Positions 1-5,407 of a stretch of 6,702 nucleotides of DNA are shown in pieces (position 1 is the stretch's first letter; every line of letters begins with the position of its first letter). The DNA lies in contig JAOPYU010000017.1 of assembly GCA_025964455.1 (NCBI GenBank), positions 1 to 6,702 of the forward strand, read 5' to 3'. Source of the stretch: Thermoleophilia bacterium (lineage in GTDB: Bacteria > Actinomycetota > Thermoleophilia > Gaiellales > SKUG01). The notes beneath the pieces were generated by a model. That model saw only the letters and a program-made list of their open reading frames with translations, had not been told where the DNA came from and made no database searches. The translations under genes were made by a program, and so were the position numbers.

Positions 1-20
1 GGCTTCGACATCTGCAACTC

Positions 21-41
21 CCATCGTACAAATCACGATGG
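21..41. repeat. Hairpin with 7-bp stem and 7-nt loop
   Basis: CCATCGT (21-27) and ACGATGG (35-41) are perfect reverse complements around the 7-nt loop ACAAATC. The geometry resembles a tRNA anticodon arm, but the loop lacks the conserved T at the position equivalent to U33, and no T-arm or acceptor stem pairs around it. It is recorded as a structural repeat of unknown role. Confidence 0.5.
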
Positions 42-50
42 AAGCGGTCT

Positions 51-66
51 TCGAGTCCCGACTCGA
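51..66. repeat. 16-bp near-perfect palindrome
   Basis: TCGAGTC (51-57) and GACTCGA (60-66) are perfect reverse complements with only CC between them. The spacing suits a protein-binding dyad or a small cruciform better than an RNA hairpin. The same GACTCGA/TCGAGTT-type word appears in the arms of the element at 91-206, so the two may be related. Confidence 0.45.
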
Positions 67-90
67 CAACCCTCTTTCTGAAATCACTTC

Positions 91-206
91 TAAGTCGAGT
101 TAGTCAGCCAAGCAACGTACAAAGCCGTCCAGATCCCCTGGGGATCTGGACGACTTCGGCGTGTTCGTACGAGTTTGTGTGGTCCTTGGGCGACTAACTC
201 GACTTA
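91..206. repeat. MITE-like element with 15-bp terminal inverted repeats
   Basis: TAAGTCGAGTTAGTC (91-105) and GACTAACTCGACTTA (192-206) are perfect reverse complements. Pairing continues inward after a 2x2 mismatch with CCAAG (108-112) against CTTGG (185-189), and the centre is a 13-bp-arm hairpin (126-152). The whole 116 bp can fold into one long, interrupted stem. Both ends begin and finish with TA, so an alternative reading is a 112-bp element (93-204) flanked by a TA target duplication, as made by IS630/Tc1-mariner-type transposases. It encodes no protein. It could be a miniature transposable element, a recombination site, or an elaborate bidirectional terminator for the minus-strand gene that ends at 220. 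Confidence 0.55.
126..152. terminator. Strong central hairpin, possible bidirectional terminator
   Basis: CGTCCAGATCCCC (126-138) and GGGGATCTGGACG (140-152) are perfect complements around a single T. As RNA this gives a 12-bp stem closed by a 3-nt loop. It lies 68-94 bp beyond the stop codon of the minus-strand hydrolase gene, where a terminator would be expected. Read on the minus strand the stem is followed by GCTTTGT, a poor U-tract; on the plus strand there is none. The stability supports a terminator or cruciform role, but the weak U-run argues against a standard intrinsic terminator. Confidence 0.4.
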
Positions 207-219
207 ATCAACTGGGGGT

Positions 220-2232
220 TCACTGCGAGAGCTGGGCGAGCATCTGGCGGCGGATGATCTCCATCCGCATCGCCAGGCCGGCCTGGGTCATCTTCGGGAA
301 GGCCTCGCCGCCGGGCAGGTCGCTGCCTGCCACGAGCGGGCCGACCACGCCGGCGACGGCCTGGTTGAGCGCCGCCTGACCGAATCGAGCGCGGTACTGG
401 CGCATCAGGTTCGCGTCCTCGACGCCATCGCGCAGGCGCTCCATCCGCAGCGACGAGACGGGCTGGCCGAGGGGATCGGTCAGGCCCAGCTGCGGGCGCA
501 GGCCGGGGTAGTACATGCTGCCCCAGCCGTTGGAGACGACGCCGTGCGGCCCCGTGTTCTCCTTGTCGAGCGACTGCGTGCCGACCCAGCTGAGCGGCGC
601 GTCCCACGGGTTGCGCGGCTCGGTGACGTTGACCGGGTTGATCCAGCGGTTGGAAACCGCGACGAACCAACCGTCGAAGTCCTCGCGCCCGAGCGGCCAG
701 AACATCACGCGTGCATCCGTGGACGGTGCGTCGATCGCCATCTGCGGCACGCGCTTGGTGCCGAGCGGCAGGTCGTAGGCCCACGCCTCGCCGCCGTTCG
801 CCTGCACCTGCTTGAGGCGGGTGACCACCTCGCGCGTGCGGTTGATCCCGGCGGCCTTCTGCGCGGGCGTCGAGCCGAAGCCGAACATCCGGAAGTACGG
901 TGCGATCCAGCCGTCCAGGTCGTCGCCGCCCTGACCATCGCGGAGCATGCCGTTGGATTCGGGCTGGCCCTTGCGAGCAGCGCAGTGGCGCGTCCCCGCG
1001 ACCGTCCGGCACACCGTGCCGCTCGCCGTCTCCATCGGCCAGGAGGTGCCGAGCACCTTCACGCCCGGCGCGTAGTCATGCATCAGCTTGTTGACCTGCG
1101 CGACGCCCGTCTTCTGCTGGTCCACGCTCGGCTCGTCGAACGGGTTGAGGAAGTACGCGCGGTGATCCTGGATCCCGGCCTTGCGCCAGTGTTCGGCCAC
1201 CCGGTAGATGAACCACGCGCTCTTGGTCACGTCGCCGACCTTGTCGTCGAACTTGCTGCCCTTGCCCGCGTCGTCCTTGATCGTGAAGCCGTCCTGGTCA
1301 CATCGCGCGACGGCGTGGTTGGGCATGAGGGCGATCGGCAGCGCGCCCGGCGCACCGTCCGCCCACCAGGGCATGTCGTCATAGACCTTCAGGTAGCCGT
1401 CGGCCGCGCTGCACGAGTAGGTGCCGTCGCCGCTCGGATACGCGCGCTGCCACACGTTGGTGCCGGCGCGATGACGCGCGAGCATCCAGAGCGTGCGGTA
1501 GGTCTGCTCGTACTGCGCCTGCGTCGTATCCGCCGGCGCCAGGTTGCGGTACCACGCCGGGTTGAAGTTGAGCAGCACCTTGAAGTTGCGTGCGTCGTGC
1601 GGCGCGATCGCCGGATCCAGCGCACCGTTCTTGGCGTGCGTCGGAACGACGGTCACCGAGAAGCGCGACGTCGCGACGGGCGTGCCCGCTGCCGTCCGCA
1701 CCACGATCGTGCCGTTGTGGGTGCCTGCGGCAGTCGCGCTCGGCACGCTGATGAGCACCACGAAGGAGTTCCACTGACCGCCGCGCGCGAGCAGCCGGCC
1801 CGCGTTGCCGGCGCCCGGCACCTGCGGCGGCAGCGGGTCGGCGTAGCGACCGGGGGCCGAGCCCATGCCCGTCGACGGACGCGTGATCGTCACCCACTCG
1901 GTGCGCAGCACCTGGGTCCACTGCTTGACGAAGGGCGAGGAGCTCTCGTCGAGGACGGCGTCCACGTACATGTTGGCGCTCGGCTTGAAGGCGAGGATGA
2001 AGCCCTCCTCCTCACCGGGCTGCGCGACCATGTGCTGCGGCTGCACCGGGCCCATGAGCGGGCCGCGAACGCCGCTCGGGCGCACCTGCTCCGTGAGGAA
2101 CAGCGTGCGTGCCTCGGTCGCCGACGCGGCATGCGGCAGCGCAAGCGCGGCCAGCGTCGTGATCAGTACTGCGAGCGTGGCGGCGACAGCGCGCTGCGAA
2201 GCCCGCTCCCCCCGGATGCGGATCCCCTTCAT
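220..2232 (-). CDS. Secreted DUF4091/GH123-like glycoside hydrolase
   Basis: Predicted 670-aa exported protein that probably cleaves an extracellular glycan. Residues 1-38 form a Sec-type signal peptide: basic start (K2, R5, R7, R10, R14), hydrophobic core about 15-32, and an ASA cleavage motif at 36-38. Residues about 40-198 look like an all-beta domain ending in SVTVVP. A larger alpha/beta region follows, with NPFDEPS at 363-369; the adjacent D366-E367 fits the Asp-Glu pair used by GH123 enzymes in substrate-assisted catalysis. The C-terminal signature RMERLRDGVED (596-606) is typical of DUF4091, the family now treated as the GH123 catalytic domain. Known GH123 enzymes act on beta-N-acetylgalactosaminides; the substrate here is unknown. 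Cysteines 274, 311, 408 and 417 could form disulfides. The frame stays open upstream to 2508, but ATG 2232 is chosen because it puts the signal peptide at the N-terminus and avoids overlap with the divergent gene; AGCAGG just upstream is a modest Shine-Dalgarno. Confidence 0.85.
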   Translation of the reverse strand: MKGIRIRGERASQRAVAATLAVLITTLAALALPHAASATEARTLFLTEQVRPSGVRGPLMGPVQPQHMVAQPGEEEGFILAFKPSANMYVDAVLDESSSPFVKQWTQVLRTEWVTITRPSTGMGSAPGRYADPLPPQVPGAGNAGRLLARGGQWNSFVVLISVPSATAAGTHNGTIVVRTAAGTPVATSRFSVTVVPTHAKNGALDPAIAPHDARNFKVLLNFNPAWYRNLAPADTTQAQYEQTYRTLWMLARHRAGTNVWQRAYPSGDGTYSCSAADGYLKVYDDMPWWADGAPGALPIALMPNHAVARCDQDGFTIKDDAGKGSKFDDKVGDVTKSAWFIYRVAEHWRKAGIQDHRAYFLNPFDEPSVDQQKTGVAQVNKLMHDYAPGVKVLGTSWPMETASGTVCRTVAGTRHCAARKGQPESNGMLRDGQGGDDLDGWIAPYFRMFGFGSTPAQKAAGINRTREVVTRLKQVQANGGEAWAYDLPLGTKRVPQMAIDAPSTDARVMFWPLGREDFDGWFVAVSNRWINPVNVTEPRNPWDAPLSWVGTQSLDKENTGPHGVVSNGWGSMYYPGLRPQLGLTDPLGQPVSSLRMERLRDGVEDANLMRQYRARFGQAALNQAVAGVVGPLVAGSDLPGGEAFPKMTQAGLAMRMEIIRRQMLAQLSQ

Positions 2233-2341
2233 GCCTGCTTCTCGGGCTGCGCGAGCAGCACGTCGCATGCGCCGGGCCCATGGCCAGCAGTTGGCCCCTT
2301 CTGCGTCGGCGCGCTCGCGCCCTATGCGACAATCCCGGGTC
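2233..2341. promoter_or_regulatory. Divergent intergenic promoter region
   Basis: This 109-bp gap separates the start of the minus-strand hydrolase gene from the start of the plus-strand acyltransferase gene, so promoters for both should lie here and could be co-regulated. On the plus strand GACAAT (2328-2333) matches the -10 consensus at four of six positions and ends 8 nt before the ATG at 2342, which would suit a leaderless transcript; no good -35 box is seen at the right distance. No convincing minus-strand promoter was recognised. Confidence 0.4.
2308..2321. repeat. Short GC inverted repeat in the divergent promoter region
   Basis: GGCGCG (2308-2313) and CGCGCC (2316-2321) pair perfectly around CT. 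The dyad lies immediately upstream of the candidate -10 element of the acyltransferase gene and 20 bp from its ATG. A regulator-binding site is possible, but GC-rich dyads of this length arise easily by chance in such DNA. Confidence 0.3.
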
Positions 2342-4015
2342 ATGCAGCTGCTCTTCAACTCCCACCCGTTCCTGCTGCTGTTCCTCCCCGCGATGCTGCT
2401 CGGCTGGTGGGTGGGACAGAGCGCGACGACCAACTGGCTGCGTCGGCTCGGATTCACCGGGCTCATCGTCGGACTGCTCGGGTTCGTCGCGAGCGCGGTC
2501 GGGCGCACGGAGGCGCTCGCGCTGCTGCCGCTCGCGGTCCCGGCGATCCTGCTCGGCTGGTGGGTGACGGTCGATCGACCGCAGTACCGGCTCGGCTACC
2601 TGGCCTTCATGAGCTGGATGTTCTACGTCCTGAGCTACCCGGACAGCCCCTTCATCGGCGACAAGGTCCACTCGGGGCTCTTCGTCGGACTCGCGCTGCT
2701 GCCGCTCATGCTGCTCTCCACGACCGTGGACTACTGGGCTGGCAAGTCGATCCAGCGCGAGATCGACGCGGGCCACGACAAGACCGGTCGCGCCAAGAAG
2801 GTGCTGATCTCGGCGCTCGTGTTCAACCTCACGCTGCTCGCCATCTTCAAGTACCTGGGCTTCTTCGCGACGAGTCTCAACGCCGTGTTCGACCTGGTCA
2901 CGAGCGGTGGCACGGCCGTGCCGGTACCCGAGATCGTGCTGCCGATCGGCATCAGCTTCTACACCTTCAACTCGATGTCGTACACGATCGACATCTACCG
3001 CGAGAAGGTCAAGCCGGCCCGCGGGATGCTCGAGTACGCGGCCTTCGTGGCGCTCTTCCCGCACCTGATCGCCGGCCCCATCGTGCGCTACAGCGACATC
3101 GACGAGCAGCTGCGAAAGCTGCACCACAAGCTCACCGGTGAGATGGCGGCACTCGGCCTGTGGTTCCTGGTGATCGGCCTGTTCAAGAAGGTCGTGGTCG
3201 CCAACGCGCTGGCGGGCCACGTCGACCGCCTCTACAGCCAGCACGAGGCGCTCACGGTGGTCAGCGGATGGGCGGCCGCGCTCGGCTACGCGCTGCAGCT
3301 CTACTTCGACTTCAGTGCCTACTCGGACATGGCCGTCGGCCTCGCGCTGCTGATGGGCCTGCGTTTCCCGCAGAACTTCAACTCGCCCTACAAGGCTCGC
3401 AATCCGAGCGACTTCTGGCGGCGCTGGCACATGAGCCTGTCGCGGTGGCTGACCGACTACCTCTACATCACCATGGGCGGCAACCGCGGCGGCAAGCTCA
3501 AGACGCTGCGCAACCTGTTCCTGACCATGTTCATCGGCGGGCTCTGGCACGGCGCCGCCTGGGTGTTCGTGCTGTGGGGCCTGCTCCACGGCCTCGGCCT
3601 GGTCGTGCACCGCGTGGCGAGCGATGCCGGCTTCGTCCCGCCGTGGAAGTGGCTGGCGCGGCTCATGTGCTTCACCTTCGTCGTGATCCTGTGGGTGCCG
3701 TTCCGCTCGGGTGAGATCACGCTCGTGAAGACGGGTCAGTCGACCGCGGTGATGAACGACATGCTGGCGGCGATGTTCGGGGCCAACGGCTTCGGGCTGC
3801 ACCACCTGTCGCGGGCGGATGCCACCGGCTTCCAGGTCCCGCTCGTGCTCGTCGGGCTGATCGCCGTGCTGCTCGCGTGGGTGAACGTGGCGCCGAACAC
3901 GTGGGAGTTCCGCTTCCGCCCGACGCGCCGCCTGGCACTCGCCACCGCCGTGCTCGCCACGTGGAGCGTGCTGATGCTGTCTGCGCCGAGCCCGTTCCTG
4001 TACTTCCAGTTCTGA
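2342..4015 (+). CDS. MBOAT-family membrane O-acyltransferase (AlgI-like)
   Basis: Predicted 557-aa polytopic membrane protein of the AlgI/PatA/DltB branch, which moves acyl groups, usually acetyl, across the cytoplasmic membrane for attachment to surface polysaccharides. Family hallmarks appear in order: an LLFNSHPFLLLFLP start (3-16), PIGISFYTFNSMSYTIDIYR (201-220), FPHLIAGPIVRY (239-250), YFDFSAYSDMAVG (321-333), FWRRWHMSLSRWL (358-370) with a conserved His at 363, and GGLWHGAAW (399-407) containing the presumed catalytic His403. The C-terminus FLYFQF is typical. At least nine hydrophobic segments are visible. ATG 2342 is chosen because the family N-terminus starts there; an in-frame ATG at 2324 adds six atypical residues. 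No Shine-Dalgarno is evident. The N-terminus is unusual: PAMLLGWWV (16-24) recurs as PAILLGWWV (67-75). The SGNH gene follows after 7 bp, so the two almost certainly form an operon. The acceptor glycan is not shown by the sequence. Confidence 0.95.
   Translation: MQLLFNSHPFLLLFLPAMLLGWWVGQSATTNWLRRLGFTGLIVGLLGFVASAVGRTEALALLPLAVPAILLGWWVTVDRPQYRLGYLAFMSWMFYVLSYPDSPFIGDKVHSGLFVGLALLPLMLLSTTVDYWAGKSIQREIDAGHDKTGRAKKVLISALVFNLTLLAIFKYLGFFATSLNAVFDLVTSGGTAVPVPEIVLPIGISFYTFNSMSYTIDIYREKVKPARGMLEYAAFVALFPHLIAGPIVRYSDIDEQLRKLHHKLTGEMAALGLWFLVIGLFKKVVVANALAGHVDRLYSQHEALTVVSGWAAALGYALQLYFDFSAYSDMAVGLALLMGLRFPQNFNSPYKARNPSDFWRRWHMSLSRWLTDYLYITMGGNRGGKLKTLRNLFLTMFIGGLWHGAAWVFVLWGLLHGLGLVVHRVASDAGFVPPWKWLARLMCFTFVVILWVPFRSGEITLVKTGQSTAVMNDMLAAMFGANGFGLHHLSRADATGFQVPLVLVGLIAVLLAWVNVAPNTWEFRFRPTRRLALATAVLATWSVLMLSAPSPFLYFQF
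2387..2566 (+). repeat. Internal 27-bp direct repeat in the acyltransferase gene
   Basis: Positions 2387-2413 and 2540-2566 match at 25 of 27 bases, with an uninterrupted 18-base identity (2396-2413 and 2549-2566). The copies are 153 bp apart, exactly 51 codons, and encode PAMLLGWWV and PAILLGWWV in the same frame. The typical MBOAT N-terminus has one such hydrophobic block after the LLFLP motif, so this may be a tandem duplication or an insertion of about 51 residues. Confidence 0.6.
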
Positions 4016-4022
4016 CCGAGCG

Positions 4023-5174
4023 ATGACGGCAGGCGCGACAATCGACATCGAGCGCGCGCCCGAGCACATCCGGCTCGAGCCCGATGCGGCGGGCGACACC
4101 GCTGGCACGATCTCCCACCGCGCGTTCGTGGGATGGCTGTTGGCAGGGCTGCTCGTCCTGCTTGCGGCGATCGCCGCCGTGAACTGGTACGTCGACCCGA
4201 CCGGCGTGACGGGACGCCAGACGCGGTGGCTCGTGGTCGACAACGGCGAGGTGCGAGCCGAGAAGCTCGACCTGTACGACGCGCTCGAGACGCCGCCCGA
4301 GGTGGTGCTGCTCGGCTCCAGCCGCACCATGAAGTTCGAGCCCTCGGTCGTGCGCGAGCTCACCGGCGAGGCCGCCTTCAACGCCTCGGTGAGTGGCGGC
4401 GTCCCGCGTGACGCGTGGCTGTTCGTGCGGCTGCTCCAGGAGCGCCAGGGCAGCCGCAGCGAGTTCCCGCACCTGGTCTGGGGCCTGGACGTGGATGCCT
4501 TCCGGGAGAAGCAGCTGCGCGCCGGGCTCTCCACCGACCCACGCATGTCGCGGTTCATCCCGCGCTCGGAGCGCGCCATGCAGCAGGTCGCGACTGTCGG
4601 CACGCTCACCGAGATGCAGACGCTCAAGGCGACCTGGAAGAGCGTGCGCCAGGGCGGGGCAGCGCGACCGAAGGCGACCGCCGCCGAGCCGCTCGAGCGC
4701 CGGTTCGACGCGACCGGCTTCCAGCTGTGGTCACTCCCGTTCCCCAAGCAGCCGATCTACCTGCAGCGCGCGGTGCGCAAGCAGATCGACCAGTACGCGG
4801 GCTTCATCTTCGGGCGTGACTCGTACGTGCGCGTGATGCGTCAACCCGTCGCCGACTTCGCCGACGTGGTGCGCATCGCCAACCGGCACGGTGATGTCCC
4901 GACGATCTTCCTGACCCCCTACCACCCGCTCGCCGAGGAGATCCTGGCCGAGCACGACATCGCCGACCGCGAACGCGACGTGAAGCGCACGCTGCGCAAG
5001 CTGCAGCGCGACGGCCTGCGATTCCGGGTGGTCGACCTCACCGAGCTCGAGTCCTTCGGCGGCGACCCGGCGCAGTTCTACGACGGGGTCCACATGACGC
5101 CCGCCAACACGCGTCGCGTGCTCGGGCGCCTCGAACGCGACGGCCTGCTCGCACGCGCCGACACCCGTCGCTAG
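4023..5174 (+). CDS. Membrane-anchored SGNH-fold acetyltransferase/esterase-like partner of MBOAT
   Basis: Predicted 383-aa protein with a cytoplasmic tail (1-33), one transmembrane helix (about 35-53) and an extracytoplasmic SGNH domain. After the helix comes NWYVDPTGV (54-62), a pattern common in MBOAT-associated SGNH proteins. LLGSSRTMKF (96-105) is the nucleophile block, with Ser100 aligned to the GDS serine. FNASVSGG (119-126) supplies a likely oxyanion-hole Asn120. FYDGVHMTPANTRR (352-365) holds the Asp354/His357 DxxH dyad. All catalytic positions are therefore present. In DltB/DltD, AlgI/AlgJ/AlgX and PatA/PatB systems such a partner handles the acyl group on the outer face; the same role is inferred here from the 7-bp spacing behind the MBOAT gene. 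Which polysaccharide is modified, and whether this protein transfers or removes acetyl groups, cannot be read from the sequence. The Shine-Dalgarno (GAG close to the ATG) is weak, so translational coupling is plausible. Confidence 0.85.
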   Translation: MTAGATIDIERAPEHIRLEPDAAGDTAGTISHRAFVGWLLAGLLVLLAAIAAVNWYVDPTGVTGRQTRWLVVDNGEVRAEKLDLYDALETPPEVVLLGSSRTMKFEPSVVRELTGEAAFNASVSGGVPRDAWLFVRLLQERQGSRSEFPHLVWGLDVDAFREKQLRAGLSTDPRMSRFIPRSERAMQQVATVGTLTEMQTLKATWKSVRQGGAARPKATAAEPLERRFDATGFQLWSLPFPKQPIYLQRAVRKQIDQYAGFIFGRDSYVRVMRQPVADFADVVRIANRHGDVPTIFLTPYHPLAEEILAEHDIADRERDVKRTLRKLQRDGLRFRVVDLTELESFGGDPAQFYDGVHMTPANTRRVLGRLERDGLLARADTRR

Positions 5175-5203
5175 AGGCGCGAGGGGGGCGGAAGGCTGCG
5201 CCT
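5175..5203 (+). terminator. Weak candidate terminator hairpin after the SGNH gene
   Basis: AGGCGC (5175-5180) begins immediately after the TAG stop and pairs perfectly with GCGCCT (5198-5203), extended by one G-T wobble, leaving a purine-rich loop of about 15 nt. A smaller alternative stem AGGC/GCCT (5193-5203) shares the 3' arm. Only a short ATTT lies downstream, so it is at best a weak intrinsic terminator. Confidence 0.3.
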
Positions 5204-5241
5204 GTGCAATTTCGATACCCCCTCGATCGGTTCTGTACATC
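5203..5241 (+). repeat. 39-bp intergenic repeat, copy 1
   Basis: The copy is built as TGTGCAATTTCGAT, a 9-nt core ACCCCCTCG, ATCGG, TTCT, and GTACATC. Copy 2 lies 72 bp further on in the same orientation with the same internal spacing. Outside the core, 24 of 26 bases in the shared blocks and the first 14 match exactly; the core itself matches copy 2 only when one is reversed. The CGAT and ATCG flanking the core are complementary to each other. Confidence 0.75.
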
Positions 5242-5274
5242 CGCGTCGATGGCCCCCGAGAGCCCCCACGCACA

Positions 5275-5313
5275 TGTGCAATTTCGATCGAGGGGTGATC
5301 GGATCCGTACATC
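5275..5313 (+). repeat. 39-bp intergenic repeat, copy 2, with inverted core
   Basis: The copy is TGTGCAATTTCGAT, a 9-nt core CGAGGGGTG, ATCGG, ATCC, and GTACATC. The reverse complement of its core, CACCCCTCG, matches the core of copy 1 at seven of nine positions. Because of this, CGATCGAGGGG (5285-5295) is a perfect 11-base complement of CCCCTCGATCG (5219-5229), so the copies could pair in RNA. Copy 2 also begins inside a perfect palindrome, GCACATGTGC (5270-5279), which copy 1 lacks. Confidence 0.75.
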
Positions 5314-5407
5314 TGGCGAACGGGCCCGCGCTGCATCGGGCGGGCTGTGGGCGATGGCACCAATTCCCGGGCTACAGGGTGGAAGGTTCCCTGCCGATAG
5401 GCGGCGC
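5314..5407 (+). promoter_or_regulatory. Leader region upstream of pilT
   Basis: These 94 bp lie between the second 39-bp repeat and the chosen pilT start and should carry its ribosome-binding region and perhaps its promoter. A purine block GGAAGG (5381-5386) is 21 nt from the GTG, too far for a standard Shine-Dalgarno; AGGCGG (5399-5404) is nearer but very close to the start codon. No clear -35/-10 pair was recognised. An in-frame ATG at 5354 would place most of this leader inside the gene. Confidence 0.35.

Larger units (their letters stand above)
1..219. other. Non-coding, AT-richer region full of inverted repeats
   Basis: No convincing gene was found in this stretch. It is about 53% G+C by hand count, against roughly 70% in the neighbouring genes. 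It follows the 3' end of the minus-strand hydrolase gene and continues past the left edge. It contains a 7-bp stem hairpin (21-41), a short palindrome (51-66), and a 116-bp inverted-repeat element (91-206). Small words recur: CGTACAAA at 25-32 and 116-123, AAATCAC at 30-36 and 81-87, and ACTCGAC or its complement at 61-67, 94-100 and 197-203. The composition and repeats suggest inserted or decayed mobile DNA, or an untranslated structured RNA. The sequence alone does not decide between these. Confidence 0.6.

Noticed and set aside
1..66. tRNA or tRNA-like 3' end, suggested by TTCGAGTCCC at 50-59 and the 21-41 arm
   Set aside because: The five bases on either side of the supposed T-loop do not pair, the arm loop lacks the conserved T, and there is no acceptor stem or CCA.
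91..206. Integron attC site
   Set aside because: The terminal words GTTAGTC and GACTAAC do not fit the GTTRRRY/RYYYAAC consensus and occur in the wrong order.
161..379. A 72-codon plus-strand open frame at the left edge
   Set aside because: It begins inside the inverted-repeat element and runs antisense into the 3' end of the hydrolase gene, with no ribosome-binding site or recognisable domain.
2233..2508. Upstream extension of the minus-strand hydrolase reading frame by 92 codons
   Set aside because: It would bury the signal peptide inside the protein and overlap the start of the divergent acyltransferase gene.
544..3141. An 865-codon plus-strand open frame crossing the hydrolase gene and the start of the acyltransferase gene
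   Set aside because: It is antisense to one clear gene and out of frame with the other. Its Arg/Ala/His-rich product has no domain or signal sequence.
2012..4747. A 911-codon open frame on the minus strand opposite the acyltransferase and SGNH genes
   Set aside because: The plus-strand genes in the same place have unmistakable family motifs. The antisense product is rich in Arg, His, Glu and Gln with no recognisable domain, as expected of an antisense frame in high-GC coding DNA.
5203..5313. CRISPR-like repeat-spacer unit
   Set aside because: There are only two imperfect copies with one 33-bp spacer, no further units and no cas genes.
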